Shown piece after piece: positions 33,835-41,221 of a stretch of 64,000 bases of DNA. The position numbers were made by a program, and so were the translations under genes. The notes under the pieces are model-generated. The model saw only the letters and a program-made list of their open reading frames with translations. It searched no databases and was not told where the DNA came from. Source of the DNA: Chloroflexota bacterium (GTDB taxonomy: Bacteria; Chloroflexota; Anaerolineae; VGOG01); the NCBI GenBank assembly GCA_030611885.1, contig JAUWOY010000002.1:62001-126000 (forward strand). The letters are read 5' to 3'. Positions within the stretch are counted from its first letter, which is position 1. Each line of letters starts with the position of its first letter.

Positions 33835-33947
33835 AGAGTACCTCGGATGAAGAAATACACGATAATCACACTTCCGAAGGTCAAAAGGGCACGTTTTGTC
33901 CCAGCTCGCGGCTGAATATCGTGTATTTCCACAATCCGAGGTACTCT
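33835..33947. mobile_element. MITE-like inverted repeat between the aldolase-Fae genes
   Basis: The 113-bp element has ends AGAGTACCTCGGAT and ATCCGAGGTACTCT and inner arms AAATACACGATA and TATCGTGTATTT. It has no coding capacity. It and element 34044-34188 fill most of the 446-base gap between the two genes, with a GTAACGAG-type tandem repeat (33992-34035) in between. Confidence 0.75.
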
Positions 33948-34043
33948 TTCCGCCGCCACCCGAATTCACAAAATCAAAGTGCGCTCAGTATAGCGAGTCA
34001 ACGAGCAACGGGGTAACGAGGGACTTGTTACCTCATTTAGACG

Positions 34044-34188
34044 TGTCATTGCGAGCTGCTCCATAGTGCGGTCGCGCTACTCATAAGGGCAGAAACTCTA
34101 ACTGTCATCGCGAGGCGGTGCTTTTCCGCCGAAGTGATCCCCAATTCGCGAGGTGGAGATTGCTTCGCAAAAACCGCTCGCAATGACA
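34044..34188. mobile_element. TGTCATTGCGAG element, short copy
   Basis: The 145-bp element has ends TGTCATTGCGAG and CTCGCAATGACA, with an inner TGTCATCGCGAG copy at about 34099. It ends just before the ribosome site of aldolase-Fae 2. Larger relatives lie at 50062-50383 and 58691-58987. Confidence 0.75.
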
Positions 34189-34209
34189 CAGATCACAAAG
34201 GAGGACATT

Positions 34210-35628
34210 GTGTCAAAGAAACCAGATTGGTTCAAAGGTATATTCCCCGCCCTGGTTACGCCCTTCACCGAGGATGACCGGGTTGACGAGGAGGCTTTTC
34301 GAGCTCTGATCCGCCACTTGCTGCCCGACGTGAACGGGGTGGTGCCGGTGGGCACTACCGGGGAGTTCGTGTATCTCACGGAGGCGGAGAAGCGCTTAGT
34401 GATTGACATCGCCGTTGACGAGGTGGGGGGCAGGGTGCCGGTGGTGGCCGGCACGGGGTGCGCCAGCACGAGGGATACCGTAGCCCTGACTCGATACGCT
34501 CAGGACGCCGGGGCCACGGCCGCCCTGGTGGTGGCGCCCTTCTACCTCAAACCCACCTTCAACGAGGTCTACGAACACTTCGAGGCGGTCAACGAGGTCG
34601 GCCTGCCCATCATCCTCTACAACATCCCCCAGTGCGCGGGCACCCACTTCAAGTGGTGGACGGCCGAGGGGATGGCTTACCTGGACAACGTGGTGGGCAT
34701 CAAAGACTCCAGCGGCGACATGCCCTTCCTGATGGCCCTGTTCGAGAAGATCAAGGGTCAGATCGGCATCTTCTGCGGCCACGACGAGATAGTGATGGCT
34801 GCTTTGGCCGCTGGCGCCGACGGGGCCATCCTGGCCAGCGCGAATCTGATCCCCGACATTTGGCAGAAGATTTATGCCGCTGTGAAGGCGGGGGATCTAG
34901 CCACGGCCCAGGATTGGCAGGCCAGGGTGCAGAAGCTGGTGCGCATCGTCGTGCGCAAGGGGGCTACCCAGGCGGTGAAGGAGGGCCTGCGGATGATGGG
35001 CCTGGATATGGGCAACTCCCGCCACCCCATCATGCCTGGCGGAGCTTTTGAGCGGGAGGACCGCGAGGAACTGCGCATCCAGTTGGAGAACCTGGGCAAG
35101 ATCGAAATCCAAAGCTCAAAGTTCAAAATCCAAATTGAGGACTTCACCTTGCGCGTCGGCGAGGGGTTCTCCGGGCCGCCCTTCTTCGAGCTCGCTCACA
35201 TTGACCTGCTGCTGGGCGTCAGGGAGGGGCCGGTGGGTAGGGCCATCGCCAGGGCGTTGGGGGAGCCACGGCCTTCGCACGGACTGCGCGTCATCAACGA
35301 GCGGCCGCGCACGCTGCTGGTTCCGACCGTGACCGTGCGCACCAAGAAGCAGGCCGGCCACGTTTACGACGACGCCGCTAGCGGTATCAACCTGGCCATT
35401 GAAGCCAGCATCGAGGATGGCAGCCTTCCCCAGGGGGCCTTGGACGACCTGGTCATGATCGCTAACGTCTTCGTCCATCCAGCCGCTGCCAATCGCAAGC
35501 GCATCGAGTTCAACAACTACAAAGCCATGCGCCACGCCATCCGCAAGGCCATCGAGGGCCGGCCGACCCTCGAAGAGCTGCTCAATGAGAAAGAAGCGGC
35601 TCGCCATCCGTTCAGGTATGCGCCGTAA
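34210..35628 (+). CDS. DHDPS-family aldolase fused to Fae-like domain, copy 2
   Basis: This 472-residue protein starts at GTG 34210, seven bases after AAAGGAGG. The aldolase barrel (residues 5-295) has GTTGE, Tyr137 in LYNIPQ and Lys165 in GIKDSSGD. A repeat-encoded linker (KIEIQSSKFKIQ, about 297-308) leads to a Fae-like domain (about 312-460) with FELAHIDLLLGVREGPVG, in which the catalytic His330 is kept, and VFVHPAAANRKRIEFNNYKAMRHAI. A ~20-residue tail follows. This copy is the better candidate for a true formaldehyde-handling enzyme. The two copies are clearly paralogous in both domains and in the linker, so the fusion predates their duplication or the linker was homogenised. Confidence 0.88.
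   Translation: MSKKPDWFKGIFPALVTPFTEDDRVDEEAFRALIRHLLPDVNGVVPVGTTGEFVYLTEAEKRLVIDIAVDEVGGRVPVVAGTGCASTRDTVALTRYAQDAGATAALVVAPFYLKPTFNEVYEHFEAVNEVGLPIILYNIPQCAGTHFKWWTAEGMAYLDNVVGIKDSSGDMPFLMALFEKIKGQIGIFCGHDEIVMAALAAGADGAILASANLIPDIWQKIYAAVKAGDLATAQDWQARVQKLVRIVVRKGATQAVKEGLRMMGLDMGNSRHPIMPGGAFEREDREELRIQLENLGKIEIQSSKFKIQIEDFTLRVGEGFSGPPFFELAHIDLLLGVREGPVGRAIARALGEPRPSHGLRVINERPRTLLVPTVTVRTKKQAGHVYDDAASGINLAIEASIEDGSLPQGALDDLVMIANVFVHPAAANRKRIEFNNYKAMRHAIRKAIEGRPTLEELLNEKEAARHPFRYAP
35104..35136 (+). repeat. AAAGTTC repeat inside aldolase-Fae gene 2
   Basis: In-frame AAATCCAAAGCTCAAAGTTC followed by AAAATCCAAATT encodes IEIQSSKFKIQI at the same junction as in copy 1. Confidence 0.8.
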
Positions 35629-35635
35629 ACGTGTC

Positions 35636-35738
35636 AGACCCTTGGGGTTTTCCGGGCGAAGCTGAGGCCCTGATCGCCCACAGTGTTGCGAAATATGATA
35701 GAACTCGCAGTACCTGGCAACAGAAACCCCAAGGGTCT
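35636..35738. repeat. AGACCCTTGGGGTTT inverted repeat
   Basis: Perfect 15-bp arms (35636-35650 and 35724-35738) enclose 73 bases. It lies between aldolase-Fae 2 and the M28 peptidase gene and could form a transcript-end hairpin. The arms follow the same AGAC...GTCT style as other REP-like palindromes in the window. Confidence 0.7.
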
Positions 35739-35757
35739 CAGTAATAAAGGAGTCCCA

Positions 35758-37071
35758 ATGAACAAGAAGCTTGCAGCGCTTTGGTGCTTGCTCCTCATTG
35801 CCGTGTTAATTGTCGGCGGCGGCACTGCCATGTCCCAGGGGCCGCAGCCTGCACTCGCCTCTCCGAGCGAGCCCAACCCACTCATCGCGGAGATGATCGC
35901 CCAGGTTGATTCAGATACCGCTTATCTCTACGATGGCAATCTCAGCGGCGAGAACGAGGTCACCATCGGCGGGCAGCCCTATACCCTCTATACCCGCTAC
36001 TCCTACAGCGGCGAGCCTGTCCAAAAGGCCACGCAGTTCGTTTACGAGCACTTCCAGAACCTGGGTTTGGAGGTGAAATATCATAACTATAACTGGTCGG
36101 GCAACTACTGGCGCAACGTGGTGGCCACCAAGCCGGGCCTGACTGATCCCGATGACATCTACGTCGTTTGTGCTCACGTGGACAGCATATCGAACGATCC
36201 GTACAATTACGCGCCGGGGGCCGATGACAATGCCAGCGGCACGACGGCGGTGATGATCGCCGCCGACATCCTCAGTCAGTACGACTTCGGCAGCACCATC
36301 CGCTTCGTCACCTTCACCGGGGAGGAGCAGGGGCTCCATGGCAGCCACTACTACGCCCAGGATGCTTATTACCAGGGCGACAATATCCTGGGCGTGCTCA
36401 ATCTGGACATGATCGCCTACGATTCCGATGCTCAGCCCATCCTTGAGCTTCACGCCGGCACCGGGGCTGGTTCCATCGCCATCGCCAACCTGTTCACCGA
36501 TGTGGTGGACACCTACGACATTGATCTTGTCCCTGAGATCATCACTGCCGGCGCCACCACTCGAAGCGACCATGCTTCCTTCTGGAATTATGGCTATAGC
36601 GCCATCCTGGGCATTGAGGATTTTTGGGGTGACTCTAATCCTTACTATCACACGACTAACGATCAACTCAGCGCCCTGAACATGCCCTATTTCACTGAGT
36701 TCGTCAAAGCCTCCGTGGGGACCGTGGCCAGTATGGCCGGTTTGCCACCTGGCACGGGCTACCTTGAGGGCACAGTCACCGATGCCAGCAGCGATGCTCT
36801 CTTGGAGGACGTAGCTGTGACCATCGTCAGCCAGGAAAGCGGCGCCCAGACAACAACCAGCACAGACCCTAGCGGCTACTATACCAAGACACTCTCAGTT
36901 GGCCTGTACGACGTCACCGCCGAGGCTAGTGGTTACTATTCCGCAACGGCAAGCGGTGTGGAGATCCTGGCTGCTGAGGTCACCACCCAGAACTTCGCCT
37001 TAGAGCGATGGTATCGCGTCTACGTGCCTCTTCTTGGCAGGTCTATCGCGACAGGTATCAAGGGTGGTTGA
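35758..37071 (+). CDS. Secreted M28 family metallopeptidase
   Basis: This 437-residue protein has a signal peptide (1-about 28) and an M28 aminopeptidase domain (about 90-325). Zinc ligands are recognisable in VVCAHVDSIS, PGADDNASG, TGEEQGLHG and the late His in YYHTTNDQ. A carboxypeptidase regulatory-like beta domain (about 335-420; GYLEGTVTDASSDALLEDVAVTIV) and a C-terminal RVYVPLLGR tail follow. It would cleave N-terminal residues from peptides outside the cell. The ATG at 35758 has AAAGGAG upstream. The VYVPLL tail resembles that of the Thr-Pro protein at 29358. Confidence 0.92.
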   Translation: MNKKLAALWCLLLIAVLIVGGGTAMSQGPQPALASPSEPNPLIAEMIAQVDSDTAYLYDGNLSGENEVTIGGQPYTLYTRYSYSGEPVQKATQFVYEHFQNLGLEVKYHNYNWSGNYWRNVVATKPGLTDPDDIYVVCAHVDSISNDPYNYAPGADDNASGTTAVMIAADILSQYDFGSTIRFVTFTGEEQGLHGSHYYAQDAYYQGDNILGVLNLDMIAYDSDAQPILELHAGTGAGSIAIANLFTDVVDTYDIDLVPEIITAGATTRSDHASFWNYGYSAILGIEDFWGDSNPYYHTTNDQLSALNMPYFTEFVKASVGTVASMAGLPPGTGYLEGTVTDASSDALLEDVAVTIVSQESGAQTTTSTDPSGYYTKTLSVGLYDVTAEASGYYSATASGVEILAAEVTTQNFALERWYRVYVPLLGRSIATGIKGG

Positions 37072-37075
37072 AACA

Positions 37076-37351
37076 ATGAGAGACGACGAGATATTCGAGT
37101 TCAACGTTGACTTACAGGCAGCGTTCATGCAGTATGTTATAGCCCGACCAGAGGTCCTGGATCAGTTGCCGGACGATTTCCAACTGGTGATCCTGTCCGA
37201 CGATGATCCAGCGCTGAGTTGGCGCAATCTGGAGCTGCTGAAAGAACAGGGCGACACTGACAAGCCGATCGTCATCGTCAGGATGCGAACTCAGGAACTC
37301 GTGAGCCTGACGACTCAGCCACTGCAAATCTTTACCCCTATTGCCGCCTGA
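37076..37351 (+). CDS. DUF5647-like small protein
   Basis: This 91-residue acidic protein starts MRDDEIFEFNVDLQAAFMQYVIARPEVLDQLPDDFQLVIL and contains PALSWRNLELLKEQGDTDKPIVIVRM, resembling DUF5647 proteins that are common in Chloroflexota. The function is unknown. It begins five bases after the M28 gene stop and is probably co-transcribed. Confidence 0.6.
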   Translation: MRDDEIFEFNVDLQAAFMQYVIARPEVLDQLPDDFQLVILSDDDPALSWRNLELLKEQGDTDKPIVIVRMRTQELVSLTTQPLQIFTPIAA

Positions 37352-37390
37352 TCATCTTAGGAATGGGCCTCTGAGAGGGTGCTTAAGAAT

Positions 37391-37490
37391 AGACTTCGGA
37401 AGTCTCCGGCAAGATACCCATAGCCCAAGCAAGCTCAGATTCGGCCTCAATCGCACTCGTCTAGAGCGTTTCTAGAGACTTCCGAAGTCT
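37391..37490. repeat. 100-bp REP element left of transposase 2
   Basis: AGACTTCGGAAGTCT (37391-37405) and AGACTTCCGAAGTCT (37476-37490) bound a segment that reads AAGCTCAGATTC.GCCTCAATCG inside. A copy of the whole element lies at 38169-38269 in the same orientation, so the transposase is flanked by direct repeats. Confidence 0.85.
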
Positions 37491-37539
37491 GGGCAGCGCT
37501 CTGTATGCACTAAAAATGGGAGGTCTTGAAAGGAGACAG

Positions 37540-38148
37540 ATGCCGCAGCGATCCATCCCTCTGGTAGCAGGAGAATACTACCACGTATATAATCGAGGCA
37601 ACAACCGGCAAGACATCTTCTTCGAGCGAGAGAACTACTTGTTCTTTCTGCGTCGCGTGCGCAAGTACCTGGGTGAAACCCAGACTTCCGAAGTCTGCGA
37701 GACTTCGGAAGTCTGGACGAGCATCATTGCCTATTGCCTGATGCCTAATCACTTTCACCTGTTAGTCTGTCCACACGACGACGAGCTATCTCGCCGTATG
37801 CAGCGATTTTCCATATCCTACACCAAGGCCATGAACAAGCGCTATGATCGTGTCGGCTCTCTCTTTCAGGGGCAATTCCAGGCCGTGCTCGTTGACAGCA
37901 ATGAATATCTCTTGCATCTATCACGCTATTTTCACCTAAACCCAGTGGAAGCAGGATTGGTCAGACAGCCAGAAGATTGGGAGTTTTCCAGTTATCGGGA
38001 CTACATCGGCTTGCGCCAGGGTACTTTGCCAACGCCAGACATCATCCTGTCGCAGTTCTCAACACCAAAGGCCTATCAAGAGTTCGTCGAGTCGTATCAG
38101 TCAAGAGATAGGGACATCATCGCTCATCTGCTGTTCGATGATTACTGA
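37540..38148 (+). CDS. REP-associated tyrosine transposase (RAYT) 2
   Basis: This 202-residue RAYT has the HUH in LMPNHFHLLV, the catalytic Tyr in FSISYTKAMNK, and the block GSLFQGQFQAVLVDSNEYLLHLSRYFHLNPV. The ATG at 37540 has GAAAGGAG upstream. Between the first helix and the HUH strand the gene contains an in-frame REP pair (37681-37716) encoding about 12 residues (QTSEVCETSEVW) that RAYT 1 lacks. The gene is otherwise intact. It is flanked by two 100-bp AGACTTCGGAAGTCT elements. Confidence 0.93.
   Translation: MPQRSIPLVAGEYYHVYNRGNNRQDIFFERENYLFFLRRVRKYLGETQTSEVCETSEVWTSIIAYCLMPNHFHLLVCPHDDELSRRMQRFSISYTKAMNKRYDRVGSLFQGQFQAVLVDSNEYLLHLSRYFHLNPVEAGLVRQPEDWEFSSYRDYIGLRQGTLPTPDIILSQFSTPKAYQEFVESYQSRDRDIIAHLLFDDY
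37681..37716. repeat. REP pair inside the transposase 2 gene
   Basis: CAGACTTCCGAAGTCTG and GAGACTTCGGAAGTCTGG sit head to head and in frame within the coding sequence. The insertion lies between the N-terminal region and the HUH motif. Confidence 0.85.
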
Positions 38149-38168
38149 GTTCAGACCTTCTAGGTTAT

Positions 38169-38269
38169 AGACTTCGGAAGTCTTCCACAAGATGCTCACA
38201 GCCCAAACAAGCTCAGATTCAGCCTCAATCGTGACTCATCTAAGGCATTTCTGGAGACTTCCGAAGTCT
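38169..38269. repeat. 100-bp REP element right of transposase 2
   Basis: AGACTTCGGAAGTCT (38169-38183) and AGACTTCCGAAGTCT (38255-38269) bound a segment similar over most of its length to 37391-37490, in direct orientation. Confidence 0.85.
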
Positions 38270-38280
38270 GGGAGGAAGAC

Positions 38281-38976
38281 ATGCGATTTGTTGGTTACGC
38301 GGTGCTTACCTTAACAGTGGCGGCCAGTCTTAACTTGGGGGGCTGTGGCCCGCGCGTCGAGCAGGTCAGGGAGGTGGCGGCTTCCCCGCCGCCGGAGGAG
38401 ATGGCTTTGCCAAAGCCGAGGTTGCAGGGGGAACTCTCTCTTGAGGAAGCCCTGGCCCGGCGGCGCTCAGTGCGGAGTTTTACCGAAGAGGAACTCACTC
38501 TGGAGGAGATCTCTCAGCTCCTCTGGGCCGCTCAGGGGATGACGGCTGCGTGGGGTGGGCGGACCGCTCCCTCGGCCGGAGCTCTCTATCCGCTGGAGGT
38601 CTACGTGGCCACCGCCAGCGGCCTCTACCACTACGCGCCCCAGGGGCACAAAGTGATCGTCGAGTCCCAGGACGACCTGCGCTTCAAGCTCTGGGAGGCG
38701 GGGCTGAAGCAGGACGCGATACGAGATGCTGCGGCGGTTTTCGTGATCACTGCGGTGTACGAAAGGACGGCGAAGAAATATGGTGGCCGGGCCGAACGCT
38801 ACGTCAAGCTGGAGGCCGGCCACGCTTGCCAGAACATCCTCCTCCAGGCCGTGGCTCTGCACCTGGGGGCGGTGCCCATCGGCGCCTTCTACGATGATCG
38901 GGTGCAGGCCGCCCTCTCCCTTCCCCCCGACCACGAGCCCCTCTACCTCATCCCCGTGGGACATCCTCGGCAATAG
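38281..38976 (+). CDS. SagB/nitroreductase-family lipoprotein
   Basis: This 231-residue protein has a lipoprotein signal (LNLGGCG, Cys near 22) and a nitroreductase-fold domain (about 48-231) with RRSVRSFTEEELTLEEISQLLWAAQG and SAGALYPLEVYV, as in SagB-type dehydrogenases. FMN binding is expected through the Arg/Ser-rich N-terminal box. The family oxidises or reduces small molecules, and SagB oxidises azolines in peptide biosynthesis; no azoline cyclase (YcaO) is nearby. The export signal is an unusual trait for this family but recurs in bacterial genomes. Confidence 0.85.
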   Translation: MRFVGYAVLTLTVAASLNLGGCGPRVEQVREVAASPPPEEMALPKPRLQGELSLEEALARRRSVRSFTEEELTLEEISQLLWAAQGMTAAWGGRTAPSAGALYPLEVYVATASGLYHYAPQGHKVIVESQDDLRFKLWEAGLKQDAIRDAAAVFVITAVYERTAKKYGGRAERYVKLEAGHACQNILLQAVALHLGAVPIGAFYDDRVQAALSLPPDHEPLYLIPVGHPRQ

Positions 38977-39058
38977 TTCTGGTGCGAAGACGGTCAATGT
39001 GATTGGCCTGCTGCCCCACGATGGTGAATCGCTGCGCAAGCCCTCACAATGCGCTGCT

Positions 39059-39087
39059 TTGACTAACTCGCCGAAAGGTGATAAACT
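39059..39087 (+). promoter_or_regulatory. Promoter of the trpB2 gene
   Basis: TTGACT (39059-39064) and TAAACT (39082-39087) are separated by 17 bases. The expected start is about 45 bases before the ATG at 39138. Confidence 0.55.
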
Positions 39088-39137
39088 ATGGATCGGCGCA
39101 GTGTCGCCCAAATTCCCCAAAGAAGGAGGCCGCAACG

Positions 39138-40430
39138 ATGAGAAGACAAGCTAACCTGAGAGTGGAGGAGATGCCCCATCGCTGGTACAATATCCTCCCC
39201 GATCTGCCTGAACCTCTTCCCCCGCCCAAGGATCCAGAGGAGGGGGAATCGAGGTTGGCCGCCCTGCCCAAGATGTTCCTGGCGGAGTCTCTGAAACAGG
39301 AGGCTTCGACTCAGAACTGGATAGATATCCCCGATGGACTGTGGGAGCTTTACGCCCAGGCTGGCAGACCTCGGCCGCTCTTTCGAGCCGTGAACCTGGA
39401 GAAGAGGTTGGATACGCCAGCCAGGCTGTACTACAAGGCCGAGTTTCAAAGCCCAACGGGTAGCCACAAAGTGAACACCGCCGTGGCTCAGTGCTATTAC
39501 GCCAGGCAGGAGGGATACGAGCGGGTCACCACTGAGACCGGCGCCGGGCAGTGGGGGACGGCCCTGGCCTACGCGGCCAGCCTGGTGGGTCTGGAATGTA
39601 CCGTCTACTGGGTCAGGGCGGTATACAACTGGAAGCACGACCGCCGGAACTTCATGCACCTTTTGGGCGCGGAGGTCAACGCCTCGCCCAGTCCCAAGAC
39701 CGATTTCGGGAGGTCCATCTACGAAAAGGATCCAAACCACCCAGGATCCCTGGGCATAGCCATCTCCGAGGGCTTGGAGGACGCTCGGAAGGATCCCAAA
39801 GCTGTCTATTGCCTCGGCTCGGTGCTGAATCACGTCCTCATCCATCAGAGCATCATCGGGCTGGAGACCCAAAAGCAGTTCGAGATCTTCGACGATTATC
39901 CCGACGTGATGATCTCCTGCATAGGTGGGGGGTCGAACTTCGGGGGCTTCGTCCTGCCCTTCGTGGGAGATGTCCTCAAAGAGGGGAAGAAGATACGCTT
40001 CATCGCCGCTCAGACCGCGGTGTCGCCGAATTTGCAGGGCGAGTACAGGTACGACTTCGCCGACCACGCCGAGACCACGCCCCTGATCAAGATGTACACT
40101 TTGGGGCATAAGGCGGAGATGGAGCCCATCCGGGCCGACGGGCTGAGGTATCACGGCTGCGCGCCTATCTTGAGCCTGCTCAGGCACCTGGGTTACATCG
40201 AGACGGTGGCCTATCCAGCGGATGAGCGATACGTCTTCGAAAGGGCCAAGATGTTCGTTCAAGCGGAGGGGTACCTGCCCGCTCCCGAATCGGCCTACAG
40301 CATCGCCTGCGCCATTGACGAAGCGCTGAGGTGCAAGGAGTCCGGGGAGAGCAAAACCATAGCTTTCAATATCTCAGGGCACGGGTTCATGGACATGCAG
40401 GGGTACAGGGAGGTACTGGGCCTTCCGTAG
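39138..40430 (+). CDS. trpB: TrpB2-type tryptophan synthase beta-like enzyme
   Basis: This 430-residue pyridoxal-phosphate enzyme belongs to the TrpB2 group by its N-terminal extension. The Lys that binds the cofactor is in SPTGSHKVNTAVAQ, the phosphate loop in CIGGGSNFGG, and ETGAGQWGTALAYAASLVG is conserved. It joins indole and serine to tryptophan, either alone or with TrpA. No trpA or other trp gene is adjacent. A clear promoter and AAGGAGG site precede the ATG. Confidence 0.93.
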   Translation: MRRQANLRVEEMPHRWYNILPDLPEPLPPPKDPEEGESRLAALPKMFLAESLKQEASTQNWIDIPDGLWELYAQAGRPRPLFRAVNLEKRLDTPARLYYKAEFQSPTGSHKVNTAVAQCYYARQEGYERVTTETGAGQWGTALAYAASLVGLECTVYWVRAVYNWKHDRRNFMHLLGAEVNASPSPKTDFGRSIYEKDPNHPGSLGIAISEGLEDARKDPKAVYCLGSVLNHVLIHQSIIGLETQKQFEIFDDYPDVMISCIGGGSNFGGFVLPFVGDVLKEGKKIRFIAAQTAVSPNLQGEYRYDFADHAETTPLIKMYTLGHKAEMEPIRADGLRYHGCAPILSLLRHLGYIETVAYPADERYVFERAKMFVQAEGYLPAPESAYSIACAIDEALRCKESGESKTIAFNISGHGFMDMQGYREVLGLP

Positions 40431-40442
40431 AGGAGAGTAGCA

Positions 40443-40853
40443 ATGCAGGGAGTGGTTAAGCGGGAAGAGCCGGTTGGGCTGAGACATCTAACCAGCCGGG
40501 AAAAGGCAGCTTTGTCAGAGTTCGTTGCCAGGCTGCGGGAGAGGTATGCTGACGAGGTTATGCTGGTCGTGCTCTTCGGCTCCAAGGTGCGGGGCGACTT
40601 CGACGAGGAGTCGGACCTGGACGTGCTGGTGGTTGTCGAGGGCGACGATCGGTGGCCTTATTGGCGCGAGATCACCGACTTGACCTCTGACTTGTTGCTG
40701 GACTACGAGGTCAACGTGTCCGCTTTAGTATTCGATGAGCAGCATTACCAGTGGCTGGCGGAGCATCGCACTCCCATTTACAACAACACGACTGGGAAGG
40801 GGGTCCTCGTATGGATGAGGAAACGCGACGAATCATCATTGAGGTACGCATAG
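40443..40853 (+). CDS. MNT-type nucleotidyltransferase (antitoxin-like)
   Basis: This 136-residue protein has the minimal nucleotidyltransferase signature GSKVRGDFDEESDLD (GS-x10-DxD, about residues 46-60). It overlaps the following HEPN gene by 43 bases. In such pairs the MNT protein neutralises the HEPN toxin, sometimes by adding AMP to it. It starts 12 bases after trpB2 and may ride on its transcript. Confidence 0.88.
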   Translation: MQGVVKREEPVGLRHLTSREKAALSEFVARLRERYADEVMLVVLFGSKVRGDFDEESDLDVLVVVEGDDRWPYWREITDLTSDLLLDYEVNVSALVFDEQHYQWLAEHRTPIYNNTTGKGVLVWMRKRDESSLRYA

Positions 40854-41221
40854 AGAAGTGCAAGGAAGACCTTCAAGCGGCACGAGAATTGCTGAGGCTG
40901 GGTTTCCTTCGCGCCGCTGTGAACAGGGCTTATTATGGCGTCTTCCACATCACTTCGGCTGCGTTGCTCACCCTTGACATCGAGCGCAGCAAGCATTCAG
41001 GCGTGCAATCTGCCTTTAGCCAGCATCTTGTCAAGCCAGGCTGCATCGAGCCGGAGTACAGCAAGATATACGCCCGGGCCAGACGATTGCGAGAGGACTA
41101 CGACTATGCCGACGAACTGAGGGATTTAGACGAGAAGGTCACCGCTGATTTGCTGGCCGACGCCGAAAGGTTCGTGGCCAGAATGGAGCGGTATCTGAGG
41201 GAAGTGGGGGCAACAGGCTAA
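40811..41221 (+). CDS. HEPN domain protein (toxin-like)
   Basis: This 136-residue helical protein starts MDEETRRIIIEVRIEKCKEDLQAARELLRLGFLRAAVNRAYYGVFH. The RAYYGVFH segment is the R-x6-H variant of the HEPN RNase motif. It follows and overlaps the MNT gene, forming a typical MNT/HEPN pair. The upstream in-frame extension to 40751 overlaps MNT further and lacks a ribosome site. Confidence 0.88.
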   Translation: MDEETRRIIIEVRIEKCKEDLQAARELLRLGFLRAAVNRAYYGVFHITSAALLTLDIERSKHSGVQSAFSQHLVKPGCIEPEYSKIYARARRLREDYDYADELRDLDEKVTADLLADAERFVARMERYLREVGATG

